Shown here piece after piece: positions 1 to 6,407 of a stretch of DNA of 8,015 nt. Each line of letters opens with the position of its first letter. The first letter of the stretch is position 1. The notes below the pieces were generated by a model. The model had not been told where the DNA came from. It saw nothing but the letters and a program-made list of their open reading frames with translations, and did not search any database. Source of the DNA: an uncultured Bacillota bacterium. GTDB taxonomy: Bacteria > Bacillota > JAAYKD01. A program made the translations under genes and the position numbers. The stretch spans positions 1 through 8,015 of the forward strand of contig CALCNS010000125.1 of assembly GCA_937897315.1 (NCBI GenBank), read 5' to 3'.

Positions 1-466
1 TTTCGGTTACCATGTCGGCCACTTCCCGTATACTCTGCGGGGCGTAGCCTCCGGCCAGCACCAAATCGGTTTTTTCGGCTTTGCTCTCGATGAGCGCTAA
101 CACTTTCTCCACGGAAACTAAGTCAAAGTCCATGGCGACATTGATCTCATCCAAGATGACCAAATCATAGTTTCCGCTTTTTACCGCTTCCAGGCCCAGC
201 GCAACTCCACGTTGGGCTTCTTTTATGTCTATCTCCTCGAGATTGTATTTATCGACAAAATTCTCTGTGCCGGTTTGCTCCAGACGAATCATGGGCAGAT
301 ATTTGCGCACGGCTTGCACTTCCCCATATTGATCGTTGCCCTTCATAAACTGCACGATCATCACTTTTTTTTCGTGCCCTACGGCGCGCAACGCCAAACC
401 AAAGGCAGCCGTGCTTTTCCCCTTGCCATCGCCGGTGTTCACCATGACAATGCCACGTTTGTTCAT
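1..466 (-). CDS. cobO: Corrinoid (cob(I)alamin/cobinamide) adenosyltransferase, CobO/BtuR type, 3' end cut off by the window edge
   Basis: This cytoplasmic enzyme transfers the 5'-deoxyadenosyl group of ATP to Co(I) corrinoids, the adenosylation step of coenzyme B12 synthesis and salvage. The 155 visible residues carry the CobO/BtuR P-loop TGDGKGKSTAAFGLALRAVG (residues 11-30), the following VMIVQFMKG strand, and a Walker B-like LVILDEINVAM (about 102-112). Near the end is APQSIREVADMVTE, equivalent to the family's 'AP..li..ADLVTEM' segment. The usual Thr-Gly-Arg just before that segment is replaced by Ala-Gly-Gly-Tyr, a mild departure. About 15-25 residues should be missing at the left edge. 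I chose ATG 466 because AGGAG (475-479, read on the minus strand) is then 8 nt away. An in-frame ATG at 472 is almost on top of that site but forms an ATGA overlap with an extension of the upstream frame. The gene lies 56 bp after the peptidase and is probably co-transcribed with it. The family call is secure. Confidence 0.93.
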   Translation of the reverse strand, partial: MNKRGIVMVNTGDGKGKSTAAFGLALRAVGHEKKVMIVQFMKGNDQYGEVQAVRKYLPMIRLEQTGTENFVDKYNLEEIDIKEAQRGVALGLEAVKSGNYDLVILDEINVAMDFDLVSVEKVLALIESKAEKTDLVLAGGYAPQSIREVADMVTE

Positions 467-522
467 ACTCATGCTCCTATCTGTTCAGCCAGTCGTTCCA
501 ATTGTAGCTGCTTGGGTCTATC

Positions 523-1662
523 TTACTCTAATTCACGTATCAATTCTGCCAAAATCGCTGTGCGTACCGGTAATTGATCGACAAACATATACTCATCGGA
601 AGAGTGAGCGCCGTGCCCGACGCCGCCCATGCCGTCGAGAGTGGGGACACCTAAGGCCGCGGTGAAGTTGCCGTCGCTCCCACCGCCGGTGCCACCTTGC
701 TCATAAGAGAAGCCCAACTCCTGTGCCAAGCAATTGGCTTTTTCATACAAGGCGACTGCTTTGGCATGACGTTCCATGGGAGGACGATTGAGTCCGCCGG
801 TGATTTCTACTTTTGCTTTGCCGACGGGTTGGATGGCTAAGATTTCGCGCACGACTTTATCTCCTTCGGCTTGAGTCATGACGCGCAAGTCGACTTTTGC
901 CCAAGCCTCTTCGGCGACAACGTTTCCGCGTGTGCCTCCACCAATCACTCCCACGTTAAGGGTCGTGCCGGTGATAGGGTTATTGAAGCTGTGGATTTTT
1001 TGAATGACATAGCTGAGTTCATCAATCGCCGAAAGCCCTTCTTCGGGGTTGGAACTGGCGTGACTGGCTTTACCGGTGACCTTTACTTGGAAACCTCCGG
1101 TGCCTTTGCGCCATAATTTGTAAGCGCCCTTCGGACCGGTGCCCGGTTCTAACACGAAAACGGTTTTGCTTTTTAACGCTTCTGCCTCTATGTGAGCACG
1201 GGAAGTCGTGCTACCGACTTCTTCATCCGAGTTAAACAGGATAACCACACGCAGCTTGGGCTCCAGCTTTAGCGCTTCGAATGCCTTTAACGCCCAAAGA
1301 GAAGCAAGGATACCGGCTTTCATATCGAGAACGCCCGGGCCGGTAGCTTTACCGGTGACAGGATCATACTGATAGGGACGGGTTGCAGTGGTACCGGCGG
1401 AAAACACGGTGTCGAAGTGGCAGAGCAAGAGCACCTGCTCACTACCAGTGCCGTATTCCACGCGTAAATGATTGCCGGCTTTGGCTTGGGGAATGACTTG
1501 GGTTTTTGCACCGAGGGCTTCAAACTTGGCAGCCAGGTTGGCGCTAAAAGCATCGAGTAAATCTTTGCGGTCGGAGGGGGACTCCATGTTGACCAGTTCC
1601 TCCAGTTCCGCCAACATATCGGTGTGATGCAACTTCAACCATTGGTTCAATTCTTTAATCAT
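523..1662 (-). CDS. M20-family metallopeptidase, carboxypeptidase G2-like (glutamate carboxypeptidase type)
   Basis: A 379-residue zinc-dependent exopeptidase that probably removes C-terminal residues, classically glutamate, from small peptides or folate-like compounds. The full di-zinc active site of the CPG2 group is visible: H82-F-D84 (metal ligand and helper Asp), bridging D113 in GVLDMK, general base E147 with E148 in NSDEEVGS, E172 in VLEPG, and H353 in GAHSSDEY. The inserted dimerisation domain runs from about residue 185 to 290 and contains the typical GKASHASSNPEEG loop. There is no signal peptide, so it should be cytoplasmic, unlike the exported Pseudomonas CPG2, which is longer. 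ATG 1662 is preceded by AAAGGGG (1672-1678, minus strand) 9 nt away. The product ends at TAA 523-525, but the same frame continues open for 17 more codons and ends overlapping an alternative start of the downstream cobO (see findings). The exact substrate cannot be read from the sequence; an M20 dipeptidase or deacetylase is the alternative. Confidence 0.9.
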   Translation of the reverse strand: MIKELNQWLKLHHTDMLAELEELVNMESPSDRKDLLDAFSANLAAKFEALGAKTQVIPQAKAGNHLRVEYGTGSEQVLLLCHFDTVFSAGTTATRPYQYDPVTGKATGPGVLDMKAGILASLWALKAFEALKLEPKLRVVILFNSDEEVGSTTSRAHIEAEALKSKTVFVLEPGTGPKGAYKLWRKGTGGFQVKVTGKASHASSNPEEGLSAIDELSYVIQKIHSFNNPITGTTLNVGVIGGGTRGNVVAEEAWAKVDLRVMTQAEGDKVVREILAIQPVGKAKVEITGGLNRPPMERHAKAVALYEKANCLAQELGFSYEQGGTGGGSDGNFTAALGVPTLDGMGGVGHGAHSSDEYMFVDQLPVRTAILAELIRELE

Positions 1663-1733
1663 AACAGCTCGCCCCTTTCATTTTCTCTTTTATATTTTCG
1701 AGTAGGATACGTCGCACTCCTTCTCTGCTCACG

Positions 1734-1789
1734 ATTTACCACTTAGGGTAAGCGTTTTGTTGCGAAACGCGAGACGACCCCTTACTGGT
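1734..1789. repeat. Degenerate REP-like palindromic element (copy 1)
   Basis: The 15-nt string ATTTACCACTTAGGG at 1734-1748 recurs exactly at 1794-1808, a 60-nt offset. Within this first copy the arm ACCACTTAGGG (1738-1748) is matched by CCCTTACTGGT (1779-1789), whose reverse complement ACCAGTAAGGG differs at only two positions, so the unit is an imperfect large hairpin. Inside it sits a smaller perfect hairpin, GCGTTT (1752-1757) with AAACGC (1765-1770) around a 7-nt loop. It reads as a diverged relative of the perfect palindrome that follows at 1794. No transposase gene is present in the window. Confidence 0.7.
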
Positions 1790-1793
1790 GAAA

Positions 1794-1830
1794 ATTTACC
1801 ACTTAGGGGACTGTCCCCTAAGTGGTAAAT
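1794..1830. repeat. Perfect 37-nt palindrome (REP-like element, copy 2)
   Basis: The left arm ATTTACCACTTAGGGGAC (1794-1811) and right arm GTCCCCTAAGTGGTAAAT (1813-1830) are exact reverse complements around a single central T at 1812. No mismatch in 18 bp is far beyond chance. The GGGGAC/GTCCCC core resembles dispersed palindromes of the REP type, but the family cannot be assigned here. The palindrome ends 5 nt before the -35 box of the MarR-operon promoter. On the minus strand it is followed by only four T's (1791-1794), so it would be a weak terminator for leftward transcription at best. Confidence 0.85.
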
Positions 1831-1835
1831 AATGC

Positions 1836-1863
1836 TTGACAAAGTTTGTGGAATGAATATAAT
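1836..1863 (+). promoter_or_regulatory. Strong sigma-A/sigma-70 promoter for the MarR-ABC-ABC operon
   Basis: The -35 box TTGACA (1836-1841) and -10 box TATAAT (1858-1863) both match consensus perfectly, with a 16-nt spacer. Transcription should start near 1870, giving a leader of about 70 nt before the MarR start codon. A promoter this strong driving a MarR operon implies tight repression in the uninduced state. It abuts the perfect palindrome at 1794-1830. Confidence 0.88.
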
Positions 1864-1876
1864 GGTAGGCGAAACC

Positions 1877-1916
1877 TTAATAGATAAAACTATTTTATTG
1901 GTTAATCTTTTTAACC
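1877..1916. promoter_or_regulatory. Candidate MarR operator in the operon leader (two overlapping inverted repeats)
   Basis: GGTTAA (1900-1905) and TTAACC (1911-1916) form a perfect 17-bp dyad with a 5-nt spacer, a size typical of MarR-family sites. Overlapping it on the left is a longer, imperfect AT-rich dyad, TTAATAGATAAA (1877-1888) against TTTATTGGTTAA (1894-1905), matching at 9 of 12 positions. Both lie downstream of the predicted transcription start and upstream of the ribosome binding site. Bound protein there could block elongation or, with the first dyad, interfere with the initiating polymerase. Assignment to the adjacent MarR protein is inference from position and symmetry only. 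Confidence 0.45.
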
Positions 1917-1938
1917 GTCAAAGGAAAGGAGCCCGATT

Positions 1939-2433
1939 ATGTCACCGGAAAATCAAAACCTCGACAGCGAAACCCGTTTGGCTCAGGAGCTCACCCGTGC
2001 CATACGCCATTTTAACCGTTGTCATCACCCTGACCCTCTGAACCAGGACCTAAAACCCAAAGAAATGATGCTGCTTCACTACCTTCACCACAAGAAACGC
2101 CACGGCAACACCCTGGTCACCCTCTCGTCCATCGGCGAAGAACTGCGCCTTTCCCCTCCCAGCGTCACTCTTTTGCTCAACCCCCTCGAAAAACACGGAT
2201 ACCTTACCCGCGTGCGTGACTTGGAAGACCGCCGTGTGGTCTTCGCCGAAATCAGCGATAAAGGTATCAAGGCCGTGCAAGACCTTTACGAGCAATTTTT
2301 GCACAACGCCAAAGTCATGGTCAACCTCTTAGGCGAAACCGACACCCGCACCTTTATTGACCTCATGAACAAACTCACCGACTTATATCGCACCTATAAG
2401 GACGAACAAAAGCAGACGACGACGGAGTCGTAA
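1939..2433 (+). CDS. MarR-family winged helix-turn-helix transcriptional regulator
   Basis: A 164-residue cytoplasmic DNA-binding protein, probably the ligand-responsive repressor of this operon. An N-terminal dimerisation helix (about 12-30) leads into the winged helix-turn-helix: KEMMLLHYL (41-49), SSIGEELRLSPPSVTLLLNPL (63-83) holding the recognition helix, and the wing with the family hallmark DLEDRRVVF (94-102). A long C-terminal helical part (about 108-158) completes the dimer interface. Length is usual for the family (about 140-165). ATG 1939 follows AAAGGAG (1925-1931) by 7 nt, an excellent site. The gene is first in the operon, with 16 nt to the next start codon, under a consensus promoter with a dyad in the leader, all fitting autoregulation. 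The inducing ligand cannot be deduced; being coupled to multidrug exporters suggests a toxic small molecule. Sampled sequence here is strongly C-rich over G on the coding strand. Confidence 0.93.
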   Translation: MSPENQNLDSETRLAQELTRAIRHFNRCHHPDPLNQDLKPKEMMLLHYLHHKKRHGNTLVTLSSIGEELRLSPPSVTLLLNPLEKHGYLTRVRDLEDRRVVFAEISDKGIKAVQDLYEQFLHNAKVMVNLLGETDTRTFIDLMNKLTDLYRTYKDEQKQTTTES

Positions 2434-2449
2434 AAAAGGATGTGTGCGC

Positions 2450-4219
2450 ATGAAGCGTATTTTAAAAGGGTTCATCCCCTATCTCCCCAGTTTTATAACC
2501 GTCTGCCTGCTGGTCTTTGGACGCACCATGGCCGACTTACAGCTTCCCAAACTCATGGCCCACATCGTCAACAACGGCATTGCCGCCGGTGACACCGCTT
2601 ATATATTACGTGTGGGTGGGCAAATGTTACTGGTCTCCCTCTTTGGCATGGCTTGTGCCATAGGGACCAGCTACCTATCCTCGCGCAACGCCATGGGCTT
2701 TTCCCGTGACTTGCGCAACAAAACCTTCACCAAAATCGAAAACTTTGGGCAAAGTGAGTTCGACAAGTTCGGTACCGCTTCCCTGATTACCCGTTCCACC
2801 AATGACGTTCGCCAAATGCAAATGCTGCTCATGATGGGGCAACGCATGATGTTGGCTGCTCCCATTATGTTCATCGGTGGCATCATCAACGTGCTGCAAA
2901 CCAACTTAAGTTTAAGCACTATCCTCATCGTCTCCCTACCGGCTGTCATCCTCTCGGTTACTATGATTGCCGGCCGCGCCACGCCTATGTTTGACATTAT
3001 GCAAAAGAAGCTCGACCGTCTGAACCTTGTCTTACGCGAAGGCCTCTCGGGCGTGCGTGTGGTGCGTGCCTTTATTCGAGACGATTATCAGCAAGAGCGC
3101 TTTAACAAAGCCAATCAAGAGTTAACCGACAACTCTATCCAAGTCAATCGTCTCCTCGCCCTACAATCCCCCATTATGTCTTTAATTATGAACTTGACTA
3201 TCATCGCAACCATGTGGTTTGGTAGCTTGTTCATCAATCGTGGTAACCTCATGATTGGCGACCTTATGGCCTTTATCCAATACATCGGGATGATCTTAGG
3301 CTCCCTCATGGGCCTCTCCATGATCTTCATCATGTATCCCCGCGCCGCCGTCTCGGCCGACCGTATCAACGACATCCTCGACACCGAGATCACCGTGCAA
3401 CAACCCACCACCCACAACCTCGTGCCCTTCCCGCAACCGCAGGAAATCACGGTCGCCTTTGACCACGTCACCTTCCGATACCCGGGTAGCGAAGCCCCTG
3501 TCTTACACGACATTTGTTTCACCGCATCGCCTGGGCAAACCGTGGCCATTATCGGCGGCACCGGCTCCGGTAAATCCACCCTTGCCCAGTTACTCCTGCG
3601 TTTCTACGATATGGAATCGGGCAGCATTACCATGAACCAGATAGACATCCGCAAGCTCGACTTGGCCGAATTGCGCCAGAACATTGGCTTTGTTTCACAG
3701 AAAACCCTGCTTTTCACTGGCACAGTTGCCGATAACATTCGTTACGGCAAAGAAACCGCTACAGAGGAAGAAGTTCTACAAGCCCTGGAAATTGCCCAAG
3801 CCGCCAAATTTGTTCAAGACATGCCCAACGGATTACAAGCTCAAGTCTCGCAAGGGGGCACCAATTTCTCCGGTGGGCAAAAGCAGCGCCTTTCCATTGC
3901 CCGCGCCTTAGTGCGCAAACCCCCGGTTTATGTCTTTGACGACAGCTTCTCGGCCCTCGACTTTAAAACCGATGCCAACCTGCGCAAAGCCATGAGAGAT
4001 ATCACCGCGCGTTCCACGGTGATCATCATTGCCCAGCGTGTGAGTACCATAATGAACTCCGACCTCATTCTGGTTATGGACGAAGGCCGCATTGTGGGTC
4101 AAGGTACTCACGAAACCTTGTTGCAAAGCTGCAAAGTGTATCAGGAAATCTTGGAATCGCAACTTTCGGTCGAAGAATATTCAATCAAAGCCCTTGGCGG
4201 AGAGGCAGGTGGATTTTAG
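2450..4219 (+). CDS. Heterodimeric ABC multidrug exporter, subunit 1 (degenerate ATPase site)
   Basis: A 589-residue half-transporter with about six membrane helices in residues 10-300 (type IV/ABCB exporter fold) and a C-terminal nucleotide-binding domain (about 333-575). Visible motifs are A-loop Y344, Walker A GGTGSGKST (369-377), Q-loop Q417, signature FSGGQ (473-477), Walker B VYVFDD (493-498), D-loop SALD (501-504) and H-loop position 529. The catalytic Glu after Walker B is Asp (D498) and the switch His is Gln (Q529). This subunit's own Walker A/B site should therefore hydrolyse ATP poorly, while its intact signature serves the partner's site. That is the mark of the regulatory half of heterodimers such as TM287/288, LmrCD and BmrCD. 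ATG 2450 is preferred over in-frame GTG 2444 because AAGGA (2436-2440) is 9 nt away rather than 3. The stop codon overlaps the partner's GTG start by one base, so the subunits are probably translationally coupled. The substrate is unknown, most likely hydrophobic drugs or toxins. Confidence 0.93.
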   Translation: MKRILKGFIPYLPSFITVCLLVFGRTMADLQLPKLMAHIVNNGIAAGDTAYILRVGGQMLLVSLFGMACAIGTSYLSSRNAMGFSRDLRNKTFTKIENFGQSEFDKFGTASLITRSTNDVRQMQMLLMMGQRMMLAAPIMFIGGIINVLQTNLSLSTILIVSLPAVILSVTMIAGRATPMFDIMQKKLDRLNLVLREGLSGVRVVRAFIRDDYQQERFNKANQELTDNSIQVNRLLALQSPIMSLIMNLTIIATMWFGSLFINRGNLMIGDLMAFIQYIGMILGSLMGLSMIFIMYPRAAVSADRINDILDTEITVQQPTTHNLVPFPQPQEITVAFDHVTFRYPGSEAPVLHDICFTASPGQTVAIIGGTGSGKSTLAQLLLRFYDMESGSITMNQIDIRKLDLAELRQNIGFVSQKTLLFTGTVADNIRYGKETATEEEVLQALEIAQAAKFVQDMPNGLQAQVSQGGTNFSGGQKQRLSIARALVRKPPVYVFDDSFSALDFKTDANLRKAMRDITARSTVIIIAQRVSTIMNSDLILVMDEGRIVGQGTHETLLQSCKVYQEILESQLSVEEYSIKALGGEAGGF

Positions 4220-6321
4220 TGAGCACTCAAGAAAAACCAATGACCCCCGCAGCTTCCACCCATGGTAATCCCGAGAACAAAGGGAATGGAAGCGAAAAAG
4301 AACGCCTGAACACCCGTGGTGAATTCTCCGGACGCCGTATGGGACCTCCCGGTGGCGGAGCCGGTCGCGGACCCGGACAATTGTTACACGGTGAGAAAGC
4401 CAAGAACTTTAAAGGTACCGTCGCTCGTTTGGTGCAATATCTACGTCCTCACTGGTTTGGTATTATTGTCATTACCATTTCTACTATATTAGCCACTCTG
4501 CTGAGCGTCTTCGCTCCCAAAGTCACCGGTCAAGTCACCGATAAAATTTTGGAAGGTCTGCAACTAAAGGGCCTAGGTGGAGTGGACTTCCAAGCGGTAG
4601 GTACCATCCTCATGACCTTGCTTCTCCTTTATGTAGGAAACTCCGTGCTGCTCTACGGCCAGCATTGGCTCATGACCGGTATCTCCCAGAAAATTGTGCG
4701 CACCATGCGTGCCGATATCAGCCAAAAGCTGACGCGCTTACCGCTATCTTATTACGACAGCCAAACCCATGGCGAATTGCTCAGCCGGGCTGTCAACGAT
4801 GTCGATACGGTGAGTGCCAATCTACAACAATCGCTCAACCAACTCATTAGCGCCGCGGTCACGTTGGCGGGTATTTTGATTATGATGCTGAGCATCAACC
4901 CCATTATGACCCTCATCGCCCTGATCACCGTGCCGGGTAGTCTGGTGGTCACCCGCGTGATTACCAAAAAGTCGCAACCACTCTTTGTGCAGCAACAGCG
5001 ACTCATTGGCAACATGAACAGCCATGTGGAAGAGATGTTTACCGGGCACCCCGTGATTAAAGCGTATGGCCGGGAAGCCGAAAGCTTAAAAACCTTTGAA
5101 GAAGTCAATGATAAGCTCTACGATGTGAGCATAAAAGCCCAATTTTTGTCGGGTATCATTATGCCGCTGCTCGGTTTCATTGGCAACTTAGGGTATGTAG
5201 CGGTATGCCTGTTTGGTGGTTACTTTGCCGTGCGCGGGCAGATTACGATTGGCAAAATTCAAAGCTTCCTGCAATACATTCGCCAATTCAACCAGCCCAT
5301 TACCCAAACAGCCCAAATTGCCAACGTCTTGCAGTCGACTGTGGCCGCAGCCGAACGGGTCTTTGAGCTGCTCGACGAAGAAGAAATGTCGGAGGAAGCC
5401 ACCGCCGCTTCCCTGCCACAACCGGTGCAGGGACATGTGGTCATCGATCATGTGCGGTTTGGTTACCGTCCCGGAGAACCCATTATTCACGACTTTAACA
5501 TCGATGTCGCTCCCGGACAAATGATTGCCATTGTGGGTCCCACCGGAGCCGGCAAGACCACCCTTGTGAACCTGCTCATGCGCTTTTACGAAGTGGATTC
5601 CGGAAAAATCACCGTGGATGGCGTCGATATTGCCAGTGTACCCCGTGAAGAACTGCGCGACCAATTTGGTATGGTTTTGCAGGACACCTGGCTGTATAAC
5701 GACACGATTATGGCCAACATTGCCTATGGACGCGAGGGAGCCAGCGAGGAAGAAGTGGTAGCAGCCGCCAAAGCTGCATTTGCGGATTACTTTATTCGCA
5801 CCCTGCCCGATGGCTACCAGACCGTGCTCAACGAAGAAAGCTCCAATATTTCGCAAGGGCAAAAGCAGTTGCTCACCATTGCCCGTGCTTTCGTCAGCAA
5901 CCCGAAGATTCTCATTTTGGACGAGGCGACCAGTTCGGTCGATACTCGTACCGAGTTGCTCATTCAAAGCGCCATGGGTCGCTTGTTGCAAAACCGCACC
6001 AGTTTTGTCATTGCTCATCGTTTGTCGACGATTAAAGATGCCGACAAGATTTTGGTGATGAATAAAGGTGATATTATTGAACAAGGCACCCACGAGGAAT
6101 TGCTGGCTAAAGCTGGATTCTACTACGACTTGTATCACAGTCAGTTCGCCAACCAGAGCATAGACGAAGCCGTCGCCGAACGGGCTCGTCAGCGCGGAGA
6201 AACTGTGGAACTGCCCGGAAACGTCAAACCGAACGGCAGTATGCCAGGTGGCAAGCCCGGTACGGGTATGGGAAAAGGGATGGGCAAAGGCCCCGGTCAT
6301 CCCGGTATGAACCCCGCTTAA
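4219..6321 (+). CDS. Heterodimeric ABC multidrug exporter, subunit 2 (catalytic ATPase site, Gly-rich tails)
   Basis: A 700-residue partner of the preceding half-transporter. Six membrane helices lie in about residues 79-365, followed by a nucleotide-binding domain (about 405-645). Motifs are A-loop Y416, Walker A GPTGAGKTT (440-448), Q-loop Q488, signature ISQGQ (544-548), Walker B ILILDE (564-569) with catalytic E569, D-loop SSVD (572-575) and H-loop H600. The second residue of the signature GGQ is Gln, so this subunit supplies the poor signature to the degenerate site and a complete Walker B/His to the active one. It complements subunit 1 exactly. It is about 100 residues longer than usual for a half-transporter because of a polar, Gly/Arg-rich N-terminal stretch (1-60) and a C-terminal Gly/Met/Lys/Pro-rich tail (about 664-700), both probably disordered and cytoplasmic. 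The start is GTG 4219, 6 nt after AGGTGG (4207-4212) and overlapping the preceding TAG by one base. The gene ends in tandem stops TAA-TAG. Confidence 0.93.
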   Translation: MSTQEKPMTPAASTHGNPENKGNGSEKERLNTRGEFSGRRMGPPGGGAGRGPGQLLHGEKAKNFKGTVARLVQYLRPHWFGIIVITISTILATLLSVFAPKVTGQVTDKILEGLQLKGLGGVDFQAVGTILMTLLLLYVGNSVLLYGQHWLMTGISQKIVRTMRADISQKLTRLPLSYYDSQTHGELLSRAVNDVDTVSANLQQSLNQLISAAVTLAGILIMMLSINPIMTLIALITVPGSLVVTRVITKKSQPLFVQQQRLIGNMNSHVEEMFTGHPVIKAYGREAESLKTFEEVNDKLYDVSIKAQFLSGIIMPLLGFIGNLGYVAVCLFGGYFAVRGQITIGKIQSFLQYIRQFNQPITQTAQIANVLQSTVAAAERVFELLDEEEMSEEATAASLPQPVQGHVVIDHVRFGYRPGEPIIHDFNIDVAPGQMIAIVGPTGAGKTTLVNLLMRFYEVDSGKITVDGVDIASVPREELRDQFGMVLQDTWLYNDTIMANIAYGREGASEEEVVAAAKAAFADYFIRTLPDGYQTVLNEESSNISQGQKQLLTIARAFVSNPKILILDEATSSVDTRTELLIQSAMGRLLQNRTSFVIAHRLSTIKDADKILVMNKGDIIEQGTHEELLAKAGFYYDLYHSQFANQSIDEAVAERARQRGETVELPGNVKPNGSMPGGKPGTGMGKGMGKGPGHPGMNPA

Positions 6322-6333
6322 TAGCAACAAAAC

Positions 6334-6376
6334 AAGCGTCTCATCTTCTTACATTCGGTCGGATGAGGCGCTTTTG
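6334..6376 (+). terminator. Rho-independent terminator of the MarR-ABC-ABC operon
   Basis: AAGCGTCTCATC (6334-6345) pairs with GATGAGGCGCTT (6362-6373) in a 12-bp stem with one G-U wobble and a 16-nt loop. A T-run, TTTT (6372-6375), then G, C and four more T's follow. It begins 13 nt after the ABC subunit 2 stop codon and separates the exporter operon from the MATE gene, which has its own promoter. Confidence 0.85.
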
Positions 6377-6407
6377 CTTTTGATACTTACAGTAGTATGG
6401 TAAAAGT

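Noticed and set aside
212..665. Two plus-strand open frames of 109-121 codons over the cobO/peptidase junction
   Set aside because: They overlap the well-supported minus-strand genes and their translations are Cys/His/Arg-rich shadows without family resemblance.
1689..1717. Possible minus-strand promoter for the peptidase (TATAAA at 1689-1694)
   Set aside because: The -10-like box is fair, but at 15-18 nt spacing no better than a 3-of-6 match to TTGACA is found. A leftward promoter must exist between 1663 and about 1830, but this placement is not supported.
1734..1830. The repeated palindromes as the beginning of a CRISPR array
   Set aside because: Only two direct copies, one of them decayed, with no further repeat-spacer units and no cas genes; the perfect full-length palindrome fits a REP-like element better.
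1794..1830. The perfect palindrome as an ordinary rho-independent terminator
   Set aside because: It stands between two divergent genes, so there is no transcript end to serve. There is no T-run on the plus strand and only four T's on the minus strand.
1832..2041. A 69-codon plus-strand frame starting inside the MarR promoter
   Set aside because: Its start lies upstream of the -10 box and it overlaps the MarR gene in another frame; the MarR frame has the good ribosome binding site and the wHTH motif.
2444..2446. GTG 2444 as start of ABC subunit 1
   Set aside because: In frame, but only 3 nt from the AAGGA site; ATG 2450 has a 9-nt spacing and gives the usual short N-terminus.
5188..6330. 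A 380-codon open frame antisense to the second half of ABC subunit 2
   Set aside because: It lies wholly opposite a gene with intact catalytic motifs, its translation shows no recognisable domain, and long antisense frames arise easily from the codon bias of the sense gene.
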